Below, piece by piece: positions 40,081 to 51,100 of a stretch of 64,000 nucleotides of DNA. This DNA comes from Edolisoma coerulescens. Taxonomy: Eukaryota > Chordata > Aves > Passeriformes > Campephagidae. The DNA lies in the NCBI GenBank assembly GCA_013397115.1, contig VWZW01000990.1:1-64000 (forward strand). The letters run 5' to 3'. The position numbers and the translations under genes are program-made. The notes beneath the pieces are model-generated. The model did no database searches. It was not told the DNA's origin and saw nothing but the letters and a program-made list of their open reading frames with translations. Position 1 is the first letter of the stretch, and each line of letters begins with the position of its first letter.

Positions 40081-40828
40081 CATGGCAGGAAGTCAGAATT
40101 GCTGCTCTGTTCTCAATATCTCCCCTGCACCCTTTCACCCTTTCAATTCTCTCTCTCTTGTATTCACAGCTGAGCTTATATTTGGAAAATGCTTTATGCA
40201 TCAGACTAAAGTATACTGTGTAAAGTAATGAATTGAAAGGAAAGAAGGAACAAGAAAAGTTTGGCTGCAGTTTATTGGTGATGGCTGTGAAATAGAAGAG
40301 CTGCTTTGTGTTGGCAGTAAACGAAGTCCGGCCCATGCTCCTGGAATTATATTTACAATTTTAAAACTCTTCTTTGCAATTTTAGCAGATGGCGCACTTT
40401 TTGATAGTGCTGGAGTTTCATGGTGGTTTGATTACTGCTGAACTGTGAAAGACCGGTTGCAGTTTGACAAAGACAGTAGTTGCCAGGAAGGTCAGTATTT
40501 TCTGGACTAACTTTTGAGGGATGTAATTTTAGTTGGATTCAGTATTCAGATATCTAATGTTCAAAATCATGACTTGAGTCCTTTTGACTCTGGCTTAAAA
40601 ATAGTAATTTTGAACTCTTTTTCTTTGCTTTCTGATCCTTTTCGTCATGTGATGTTTTTAGATAGTGATAAGGGCTGGAAAGGATTTAAAGACAGTATAG
40701 GCAAAATTCTCCCAAACCTGTGTTTAGGAGTTTGCAATACAATGTTTAGTACTACAAGCATTGGCAGCACTGCTGGTTTGTAAAGGAGCAGCTTAGTCCC
40801 TGGCCAGATGCCACACAGCACTTGCTTC

Positions 40829-41240
40829 ATAGGATCACAGAACTGTTTAGGTTGGAAAAGTGTCTAAGGTCATTGAGTCCAACCCTTAACCCAGCACTGC
40901 CAAGTCCGTCACTAAACCATGTCCCCAAGCGCCACATCTACACAGCTCTAAAAAAACTCCAGAAATGGTGGCTCCACCACTTCCCTGGCAGCCTATTCTA
41001 ATGCTTGACACCCCTTTCCATGAACAATTTTTCCCTAATATCCGATCTAAACCTCCCCTAGTGCAACTTGAGGTCATTTCATCTCGTTCTGTTGCTTGTT
41101 GCCTGGGAGAAGAGACCAACCCCCACACTTCTACAAGCTCCTTTCAGTTGTAGAGAGTGATAAGGTCTTCCCTGAGCCTCCTTTTCTCCAGGCCAAACAC
41201 CCCAAGGCCCCTCAGCTGCTCCTCACCATTTTGACATGAA
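40829..41240 (-). mobile_element. CR1 LINE 3' region, antisense
   Basis: Reversed terminus ATAGGATCACAGAACTGTTT, then GGTCATTGAGTCCAACCCTT, CATGTCCCCAAGCGCCACAT and AACCTCCCCTAGTGCAACTT, through the ORF end GAGCCTCCTTTTCTCCAGGC. A different subfamily from the copy at 34.8 kb, with moderate divergence. Confidence 0.93.
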
Positions 41241-41653
41241 TTGTATCAAGGTACAGTCTATATGTTTCAATGGGGATTTGGCAGGTACAGATTCCAAGTG
41301 TGCAAATCTAGGATTTTCATAAATGCCAGGGGCACATCAGATTACCAAGAGAAAGTCCTTCAAAGAAAAACGACTGAGACTGGAAGACAGATTAGTACTG
41401 TGTGAAACTCTTCTATGTTAGCGATTAGTGCTAGCAGAATAGCCCATACACATAAAGGAATGTTTTGGGAACTCCAGCACACATTTTTCCCAAGACACCT
41501 TCATCTTGCCTGAGAGATGCTCAGAGAAAGCAGAGACAATGAGCACAAACACCAAAGAATCAATATAAGAATGACAGTGTTATAGTAAACCTCTTCAAGG
41601 CTGCGTCAAAGAGAGGACAAGATGAACAAGTATATTCTTTATGTGAGTAAGCA

Positions 41654-41683
41654 TAATAATAGTAATAATAATAATAATAATAA
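41654..41683 (+). repeat. (AAT)n microsatellite
   Basis: About ten AAT units with one interruption (AGT). Confidence 0.95.
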
Positions 41684-41798
41684 CAAAAACAACATTCTGC
41701 AGCTGAACAAATGTTAAGTGCTATGTTCAACTGTTCATTGGAACATTTAGCTTCATTTTTTAAATTGGATGCAAAATGTGTCTTTTAAAAAACCTTTG

Positions 41799-41812
41799 CC
41801 ACACGGTGGCAG
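41799..41812 (+). promoter_or_regulatory. CTCF-like motif, one core mismatch
   Basis: CCACACGGTGGCAG has C where the core has the conserved A but otherwise fits, including the AGC extension. It lies 140 bp from the tRNA-like relic. Confidence 0.25.
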
Positions 41813-41949
41813 CATAATCCAGCGAGACAAAAAACTTTGGCTGTCATTGCTGGGAAACTGCCGTTTTTAGGAGACTGATTGTTACAGAGCCACAGTACAT
41901 CTGAAAATGAAGCGCTGGCAGCAGCTGAATAGCTCTTTTGCACTGTGCA

Positions 41950-42022
41950 GGCTAAGTGGCACAGTGGGTTAGTACTGTTGGCTTTTTCTTCTGGAGACTC
42001 GGGCTTACATCCTGGCTGAGCC
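41950..42022 (+). pseudogene. Degraded tRNA-like cloverleaf (tRNA pseudogene or head of a tRNA-derived SINE)
   Basis: 73 nt. The acceptor arms GGCTAAG and CTGAGCC pair at 6 of 7 positions. A box A-like TGGCACAGTGGGTTAG forms a D arm with one mismatch. The T arm TCGGG/CCTGG pairs with two wobbles around CTTACAT, where a functional tRNA has TTCAAAT. The anticodon stem is poor and no CCA is encoded (not expected in animals). Overall this is a relic and not a working tRNA. A SINE head is likely, since box A/box B relics of this form begin many vertebrate SINEs. Confidence 0.5.
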
Positions 42023-44234
42023 TGTAAATGAAAGCAAGTTGGGTGGTCTTATCCCGGTCCCCATTTGTGCCGATCACAAAACCACCAGGCAATTTGGCAT
42101 GGCCAGGAGCTGCTGCCTGGGAGAGGAGCAGGACTGGAACAGGAGAGGGACTGTGGGTCATGAGCAAGGTGAACCGGAAGATCTGTGAAGGGAGGTTTGT
42201 GTGGCACCTGCTCAGAGAGAATGACAGTCACCATCTGCCATCAACACTAATGTTATTCTGAATATATTTGCAACATAGTGCTTGAAATCCAAGTCAGATC
42301 ATTATTTTATCCTTCTCTCTTTGCTATTCATTGGATTTTTGCCAGTGGAAGGAGCCAGGGAGAGCTACATGATTCGGCCTGTTTTTATGTATAGTTATGA
42401 ACAACAAATTCATCTAATTTCTGTTTTGAAGAGAGGGTAGAATAGGTTCTTAAATTCACCCAAATATCTAGAGCACAGGAGATAAAATTACAAGGGTGCT
42501 ACACAAATCCTCAGGGTCCGGATGGTGCCCAAGACATAGCCTAGGTGTCTGCGTCAGCCCTGTTGTACAGGCTCTCCGCAATCTTAATTTCTCTGGAAAA
42601 CCTGGTGCCAGGGCAAGGTTCTTGTCCATATCTTATTGGTCAGGAACCAAAACTCAGAAAGGCTGAGTCATGTTGAAGACTGAGAATACTCCTGAGACCT
42701 GAATCTGGGTATATGAAGGCTTGCTGTAGGGGAGTTTTTGGAGGAGAAGCTGTAAAAATGAGGAGTAAAGCCACGAGAGCAAGTGGGACAGACTGACAGA
42801 GGAATATAGTACTGCAGAAAATGGGAAACTGGTTAAGGCTTTGAAAGAAAAGTGATGCAGAAAGTGAACACAAGTTTAGGAGCCAGAATAATAGTAACAA
42901 TAGTGAATAAATATCAGAAGAGAGTTGATTTTTTAGCATTTTTATGAAGTATCAAGAGTATCAAAAAGCTCTTAAAAAACCAATAGTACAATGAAAAAAA
43001 AGTCTAAGTAATCAGGAAAACCAGAAAAATGTGCAATGTCTGGAGAAAGGAAGTTGTAAAGAACAAAGAAAAAGCATGAATATAAAAATATACTGCTGAA
43101 AAATGCAGTTTTTGAGGCAAATACTTGTGAAGCTGTGCCAACTTCTATAAATACAATTGGCTTTAAAGTGAGGAGGTATTATACAAAAGTTGAAATATTT
43201 CATTTTGACATTTTCTTAGCAAAATGATTCTATGTTTTATTTCCAAGTTCAGTTCATTTTACAGCTGAGTTTGTTTTAATTTAAAATAGACTAAAAGCAA
43301 TCTAAAAGTGAGATAGGATTTTTTTTTTAAGCAACAAAAATTTGTTTCAATGATGCCCTGGAAGAATTATTCTCCCCAGTTTTTCAGTTCTCTCACTGAA
43401 GTGAAAAATCAATTATTTGTACAGCCCTAGTTGTGTAATGAGGCATGTTAAAGAAAACTTTGGTTAGAGATGTGGGTTCTCCTGTCTTAAAATTTTGGCA
43501 TTTTAGATACCTCTGTGTATCTCAGAGACATCTGGGGTGCTGGGTAAGTAAAAGGGCAAAGGAAAGGGCTCATCATAAAGGATTATGTCATCTGACTACT
43601 GCTCTCTGTTTTCAGAAGTCTTGCTGCCTCACTGATTTTGCAAGTCTGAGTTTTCAGTTTTGCATGAAGGTGTAAAAATCTTCTTCCATCTTACTCCATG
43701 CTTCCAGGATAAGCAGATCCCTTAAGAAAGAGGGAAATCCAGACAGGTAGTGATCTATCAGTTCATCTCAGAATTTTTATCTTACTCTGGGAAATGGCTG
43801 ATCACACCAGAACCAAGTTGATGACACACTGTTGTCACAACTAGGACACAGTTGATCACATGAGAAGCATGAGAAACAATCTTCTGCATCTTTTCTGTTG
43901 TAACTTTATTAAAACAAGCAAGGGTTCGTTGAAAAAAAAAGCCTTACATTTCTTGTCAGTTGTGCCTGCATTGGAACACAAACGTCACTTGTGGGAATTC
44001 AGTCCTTCAGAAGAAATCCTCTCCTGTGCCAGTAGTTGATTTTCCACATGCATAATCACTTTGCTTTATACTGGCCACACACTGTTACAGAGACACAAAT
44101 TCTTGCCTAAGAATGGCAAGGCTCTTTTTGCTCCCCAACTTCTAAATGAAAATACTGCTGAAAAATTACGGAGTATCAGAGATCTCACTTCTGCGTGAGG
44201 GCACAGAAGAGTAAGCAAGGCCACTGTGCCACTA

Positions 44235-44705
44235 ATATCTCCAAGTGAGATGCTGGAGCATGTCCAGAGAAGGACAATGGAGCTGGGGAAGGGTCTAGAG
44301 AGCAAGTCATGTAAAGAGCATCTGACAGAGCTGGGGATATTTATTCAGGGAAGAGGAGGCTCAGAGGGGACCTTATCACTCTCTACAACTCCCTGAAAGG
44401 AGGGTTTAGCCAGGCAGTGGTTGGTCTCTCCTACCAGATGACAAGGATAGGATGAGGGGAAATGGCCTCAAGCTAAGCCACGGGAGGTTCAGGTTGGACA
44501 TTGCGAAGAACTTCTTCACTGAAAAGTTTGTCAGGTATCGGAACAGGCTGCCCAAGGAGATGTTGGAATCATCATCCCTGGAGGTATTCAGGAAAAGGAT
44601 GGATGTGGGACTCAGTGCCATGGTCTAGTTGACAAGGTGTTGATCAGTCAAAGGCTGGACTCAATGATCTTGGAGGTATTTTCCAATCTAAATGATTCTG
44701 TGATA
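44235..44705 (+). mobile_element. CR1 LINE 3' region, sense
   Basis: CATGTCCAGAGAAGGACAAT through AGGAGGCTCAGAGGGGACCT, GGTTCAGGTTGGACATTGCG, GGAGGTATTCAGGAAAAGGA and the terminus AATCTAAATGATTCTGTGAT. The sense orientation here is antisense to SLC1A3. It lies ~0.9 kb beyond the inferred end of the SLC1A3 transcript. Confidence 0.93.
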
Positions 44706-45584
44706 CACTAGCCCTCTTTCTTTAACTCTTCCCATCATGATAGTAGTTCCAGAGGCACAAAAATACTTACGTGGATTGGGGGAATGAACACACAGATAAC
44801 GAGAAAAAAAATTGTGAAAAGTTATGCTCATGTGCTCTGTAACACCACGTCTTCTCTGATTCTTTTTTCTTCTCTAACTTTTTTACAAAATTTGGTTACA
44901 CTTAAAACACCACAGACAAATTCATAAAGGTCATTGTTTGGTGTTTTGCCGGTGTATATTCAGAAAGGCAGGGGATCTCCCTGCTGTCTCCATTTGCACC
45001 AAACAATGCAACTTCCCTGTTGCAAGTGATTCAGCTTGTATCTTTTATACCTTTCCAGTACTTCTGATGAGATATTCGCTTCCATTAGTTGATAGATAAC
45101 TGCTAGCTGAAGCTTTTGCCAAATGAACCCAGCACCACAAACCACTTTCATGAGCAAAATTGTGGATTATCTGAGAAGGTTGTAATGTTACAAAGCTGTA
45201 ATGGGGGTTTGGACCATCTAATTATGCATCCAAAATGAACTGGCAACATTGCAGTAGCTGAATCACTGAAAATGTAAATACTTCGTTTTTTAGATTTTGT
45301 GGATATTAATATGCATTTATATACTTGAATTTGAATGAACTCTAGTGGGATAAACACTGGCTCCTTTAATTCTTAATATTCCTTCCTCCCACCCTTTACT
45401 TCTTTACTTTTGATCATGGAACTAAGCAAGTATTCGTAGCGAGGAAGCCCTGTAATATCAAAGCCCTGCTGTACAAAAATGGCTGTAATTCCTGAAATCC
45501 CATACTCTGAGTTTCTCATCTCTGAGTTTGTGCTAAGCTTCTGTTACAGAGCCTTTGAAAGAAATTCTAAATCACAGTAAGAGC
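44706..45584. other. Intergenic between a CR1 copy and the SLC1A3 3' end
   Basis: No exon or repeat recognised. It may contain additional SLC1A3 3' UTR if the poly(A) site lies further left than inferred. Confidence 0.5.
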
Positions 45585-47947
45585 AGTAATGTAAAACTAT
45601 TTTTATTGAAAATACATCTACAAAGTAATGTTTCTCAATCCACTCTGGGTGCATACCAATGCAGAACCAGTGAGGGATGGGGAAGGGAATCTTTCTATAA
45701 TACCTGATTTCCATAAGAAACAAAGTTAGTATAAAAAAGAACACATTCTTTGTGACACAATTCATTTTTCTCAGCTGATGTCATAGAAAGACAGCCTTTT
45801 ACATTGTCTTTGCAATGTATTTCCAAACAAAATCTTAACAAAAATTTAAAATGTTATGCCATAAATTCTACAGTTAATGTTTATACACACATTCTGAATA
45901 CAGTATCTATATAAAAATATCTCTAATTATATATCAGAAAATGCCTGTCTGCATCCTAGATTTGCATTCTGTTAGCAAAAAAAAAAAACAACCAAGAAAA
46001 AAACAACCCATATTTTCTTTCAGTCATTCATTTAGAGATTCATTTAGAGCTTTCTTGGTTTGACTGCTCAGTAACCTACATTAAACCCTACTCACTTCAT
46101 TCACTTGAGAGTTCTTGCTCATATTGTCTGGATTACTCAACTGGAGAAGATGGACAGGAATTTTCAGTCCCAAAAAGCCAACCTTGCCTGGGAAAAGATT
46201 TGTCTCAGACCAGCATGCTGACATTTTCACTACAGTTACTTTTATACCCTATTTATGGACTTTAAGTGACAGATGCAACATATGGAATGTTTTTTGAATG
46301 GCAGCTGGGACAATGCAAAGGGATCCTTCATTTCTGTCATCAGAATTATTTTGGCGAGGGGAGGGAGAAAGAAGAAAACTGGATATTTTAATAAAACAGA
46401 TCATCAAACATTATTGTGCCTGTCCATTAATATTTTTTCTTTCTCCCAGCTGTGTCTGCATTATGAAACTTTCCAGTTTAACCTCTCTAATAATACAAGG
46501 CAAAAAGGAAAAAGTACATAATTTGTATTTCTAGAAAAGGGCTTCTTCAGGGAATAGTCTTGAAATGAACAAAAAGCCGCTGTATTAGAAGTGCATTGTT
46601 TCCATTTTTTCATTCTTTCCTTGTCTATTCCCTGAAAGTTACCTACAATATTTTATTTAAAAATCCTTTCTAATTTAAATTGCAACATATATTACAGTAT
46701 TTATTATTTTTCAATTTGCATATCTTTTCCTAATAAAAAGTACAAAAGCACCCATTAGTTTTATTTTCTAAAGGCTTTTATCTTCTTTTTCAGGTGCTAC
46801 TGATAAACTCCCTAGGAATTCAGAATTTTGCATTAAGATAGGGAGCCTTCTCCAGATGGAAAAATGTAAATCCAGTTAATACCTCTATAATTTATTAGTG
46901 GATCAAGAATTTGGGAGGTTTCCAATCAGAAAACCTCTGCTGGTCTCAGGGATTCAGATTCAGAATCCAGCCCATTTAGGATCTGAACATCTCACCCTCT
47001 GCACCTTCTGCAGAAGGCTAGCATTGCCTTCTTATAATTGCTTATTAAGTAGCTCATTAGTGCATCCAGAGTGTGCAATTTTTTTTATCCAGACAGAGAT
47101 GACGACGCATTTTCTGTCTCAGACCAGGGCCTTGCTCCTACGAACACTTACACACACATATTGTTTAACTGGGTTGTGATGTTGAAATTTAGGGAGCAAA
47201 TCCAGATTGGAAGTACATACATGCATATATAAATGTTTGAGAGTCAGTGGGAGCCAACTAGGCTAAATTTTTATAAAGATCAGCTGTAACTAATTTGAAA
47301 AACTGTCTAGATAAAATAACTTTCTCAGAAATATTTCGTCTCAGCTGGTAAAAGTGCTGATTTGGGGGTATTTTCTTTTCTTTATTTATATATCTTCCCC
47401 CTTTTTATCCCCTCAATTAATCTCCTGCTTTTTATTGTCTTGCTAGTATTTGAACAATAATATAAGACTAGAGAAAGAAAATCAGATAAAATAGCAAAAG
47501 TCCTGTTAAATTACTTAGCTGGATGCAGTTATCAAGTTAGAAGTGTTGATTGTGTGTTTATAGATGTTAGGAATTTTGCAACAGGTATTTAAAAAAATAA
47601 AACCATTTTCAGGCTCTGTTATCTGTTTTTACTTTCCAGTTCGTAAAAAAAAAAGAAAAAAAAAAGATTCACAGGACTGAGTAACATATACACAATCTCT
47701 TTTTATCCCCAGTTAGCATATGTCTAGCAGGACCAGTGTTGTTGCCTGTTAATTTCTTTTTTAAATGGGAAGCCAACATATACCATGATCACTGCTAGTT
47801 TGGAATATATTTTCATTAATTCTTTCCAGTGCGAGCATAAAGGGAGAAATCAAGGAATAGATGAAGTTGGTGAATTCAAGATATAAATCGCCAGAAAAAG
47901 TGTGTGTTTTCCCACACTTGTAGTGTTGAACTCACGCTTTCTCTAGC
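45585..47947 (-). other. SLC1A3: Probable SLC1A3 3' untranslated region
   Basis: About 2.4 kb of AT-rich sequence follows the stop codon with no further exon. Minus-strand AATAAA hexamers occur at 47436-47431, 47396-47391, 46896-46891, 46765-46760, 46705-46700, 46657-46652 and 45607-45602. I place the end near 45585, after the last hexamer, because the stretch 45540-45960 has the AT-rich look of a terminal UTR and nothing gene-like follows. Earlier sites could be used as alternative poly(A) sites. The exact end is a guess. Confidence 0.45.
45602..45607 (-). terminator. Candidate distal SLC1A3 poly(A) signal AATAAA
   Basis: Canonical hexamer on the minus strand (TTTATT on plus), about 2.34 kb beyond the SLC1A3 stop. 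It is one of several hexamers in AT-rich sequence, so its use is inferred. Confidence 0.35.
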
Positions 47948-48152
47948 CTACATCTTGGTTTCACTATCTATTGGTTTCTCATTCTCATTTTCTTGCGAGA
48001 TCAGTTGGTATGGTTTCTTCATTTCATTCTCCTCTATCACAGAATTACCCATTTCAGCATCCCTGTTCTTCAGCTCGTGCCGTGACAAATGTTCAACAAT
48101 TCCTGCTCCAATGGAGTCTCCCAAGACGTTGGTAGTGGTACGGAGACGATCC
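47948..48152 (-). CDS. SLC1A3: SLC1A3 exon 10 (205 nt coding): TM8 and C-terminal tail
   Basis: Starts in the split Leu codon after TTTTCCTTAG and reads DRLRTTTNVLGDSIGAG (TM8 substrate site), then HLSRHELKNRD, the acidic cytoplasmic tail and stop (TAG at 47950-47948). The C-terminal ETKM is a class I PDZ ligand; in mammals it binds NHERF scaffolds. The human tail differs at a few positions only (AEM for VEM, SQEN for AQDN). Confidence 0.97.
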
Positions 48153-51100
48153 CTAAGGAAAAGGTAGTGAGTTAATTTCATCCCTTGCTCAAGGACGCAT
48201 GTAGACTAGCTGCTAAAATGGCCCTTAAACAGCTACTAGATGAGTCACCTGTTTTACTCATATGTGCATTCACTTATCTGAACTGTTAATACCATGATTT
48301 CTCCTACAGAAATTAACAAATATAGTGGCATGTGGAGTCACAAAACATGTCAATACTCTTAGCAACTTCACAGCACGAAACAGTCATGTGATGGGGATGG
48401 CAAAGGGAGCACATGGGCTCTTGGAGGCATTTTGATATTCTTGGATATCAAGAGTTTGGGTTTTTATCCTCTGAACATATAAGCCAGCAAGAATCTACCT
48501 TGTTAGGTTTGTTTGTCTCCTGACCACAAACTATGATGTGTAATTTAGGGTGGAATTGTGCAGGAGTGACTTAAACTAAACTACAAAAATCCATCCCTCT
48601 CAGAGGGCTCTGCCCAGCCGATGCAGGAGGCAGCTGACAAGGAGTGACTGGCAGTGTCAGTAGGTAAGCATCCACCTATATCAGGTGGTTAGATAATAAC
48701 TAGAAGACATTATGTTCTGATAACAACACAGGCAACTTCTTTCAGGGAGCACTTGAGAAGATTGAAGGGTAAAAGCCCTGGAAAAGCTAAATAATAAGTG
48801 TTAGATAACATAGAGGTTGGAGTGAGCCTTCTTTTGGTTTATTTCCTGGACCTAGGGGAATATATATACATCTAAAGGTGTCTGTCATCTTCTACAGATA
48901 GATGAATGGAAAAACTGAGGGGCAAGTAACACAATTATTTTTCATTTCTGTGTTCATGGGGTAGACAGATGAGCCTTTCCTGGGTTGGATAGTCAGCAAG
49001 GCTGCAATGAATTGGTTGGGTCTAATCCAGTTCTGAGCCTGATTGATTGAAAATTTTTCATTGCCATCCTACATAAAATAAAAGACTCAAGCAATTCTTT
49101 GCTTATTTAATTGCAGTATATCTGAAAGTTTTCTTTCAGATGCTAACAATACAGATTTCTAAGTAAACTTTTTGCATGCAAAAAGAACCATAATTAAGCA
49201 ACACCCCTCACCACCTGCTCTAAGAAAATACCTTAATAGCAAGAAATGGTGATGCTTTTTGGCACTTGTATCCAACTGCCCTCCGCAGCAAAACATTGTA
49301 GTATAGCCAGAATGCCCCCAGCTATTTCACTGCCAAATATGTTCAAAGCCTTTAGCAGCTCCATAAAAATACTTACAAGAACCAGTCCACTGCAATGATA
49401 AGAGTGATATCATCTGTAGGCAAACCTACTGATGTGAGCACGATGACCATGGTGACCAGTCCAGCTTGAGGAATACCTGCAGCCCCAATACTGGCAGCTG
49501 TAGCAGTGATGCTGTGCAAAGGGGTGGCAAGAGCAATTAGTTGATTTCTGTAACTAAACTGCAAAAAAACCTCTCCTTATCATCTGCCAAACTTTAAAAC
49601 CAGATATAAAGCAAGAAGGCATTTGCTCAGTAGTAAATAAAGAGATGAGCCTATTCCCTTATCTGAACACCTTATAGCTGCAGGCGAGTATGACTCTTGA
49701 TTCAAAGTGTTTCACTAAACCTTTATCCAGAAACCTTGAAACATGATTTTGTTAGGTGGTAAATTCCCTACTAGATGCCAAGGGCCAGACAAAAACATTA
49801 AAGTTACATGTCCCCACCCACTGAAAAAATTCACTCCACAAGCTCAAACACGTTAAAAGAAAAGTTGAGGAGGTAGTTCTGTCCTGGCAGATCTAACACA
49901 AGAACTTTTGCTGTCTGTCCATCTCACTGTAACTTCATGCCAGGTGAAGTCTGTCCTCCAGCAGTTGGCGTTCTGCCATCAGGAAACAGAAAGCTGCCAG
50001 GAGCCCTGAGTCATACAGTCTAGTGACTTAGTAGAAATATGCCTGTTCACACCTGATTTAGGAAGAATCTGTTTTCTCAGGTGGTTTTCCAGGGAACAGC
50101 TCTAGTACTAATGAATGTGAAACAATTGCCTCGGAGGGTGAAGGCAGAGTTTTGCCTTATGTTAATGAGTATTGAAATAAACTGGTGGATTTTATGGAAA
50201 GAAGACCTATATATGAACCTTCAGTGTTCCTGAGTGATAGATATGTGTCTTTGTCCCACAATGCCCACCTGTCCCCTTGCTGACATTCTTTTCTTCTGCA
50301 CGTGTACCCACGACCCTTTTTCCTTAAACTGTGATAAACATAACGAAATTAAAGCAGATCAGTTATCATTGGATGCTAACTAGTGGGTTGTTTGCTGTTC
50401 TATTTCAAACCATAAGGCTTGTGTGCTTGAAAACACAACCTGTCTTCACCACTTCTATCAGCTGATGTAATAAAAATGTATTACTGCTCCTTACACAGCT
50501 AGCCCCATTTGTATCCTGAAACTGGGAAAACACTACCTCTCCTAACAATAATGTTGTGGTGATTTTATGCTTCAGCTTTCTACATGCATTATAAACTACT
50601 TGGTACTCATTATAGGTCTGTAGGTCCCTACAGTTGCATGAGTTCTTGGGAAAGAAAATTTTGAAATTAATTAAAATCTGTTCTTGCTGTCTTTAAGTGC
50701 AGTAACGGGTGTGTCATGTCACAGTTTTATAAAAAATTTATCTAAAGGAGAATACATGCTGGGGGTCCTTTTGTGTGCAGAAGATGTAAATTAGAGATAA
50801 TCTGATGCTGTAGCAGTTCTTGTTTTTAGCTCTAGATACTTTTGTTTAATCCCCCATAAACCAGCAAGGGGTCATCACAAAGGTGCTTTTATTAAATGTA
50901 GGTAACAGTGGCTTCCATACCTGATTGTGATAATCTGCCCAAAGTTCAGATCAAAGTTGTTGACCTGTGCAATGAAAATTGCAGCCAAAGCCTCATATAA
51001 AGCGGTTCCATCCATATTAATTGTAGCACCAACTGGGAGTACAAATCTTGTAACTCGTTTGTCCACTCCATTTATTTCTTCTAGACACTTAAATGTAACA

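Larger units (their letters stand above)
41241..44234. other. Intergenic with CTCF-like motif, tRNA-like relic and AAT repeat
   Basis: The stretch 41760-42260 is the least AT-rich and most structured part of this block and contains the tRNA-like relic. Nothing coding is supported. The rest is AT-rich and unremarkable. Confidence 0.5.

Noticed and set aside
41950..42022. Functional tRNA gene
   Set aside because: The anticodon stem does not form and the T loop lacks the TTC/A pattern, so only a relic or SINE head is claimed.
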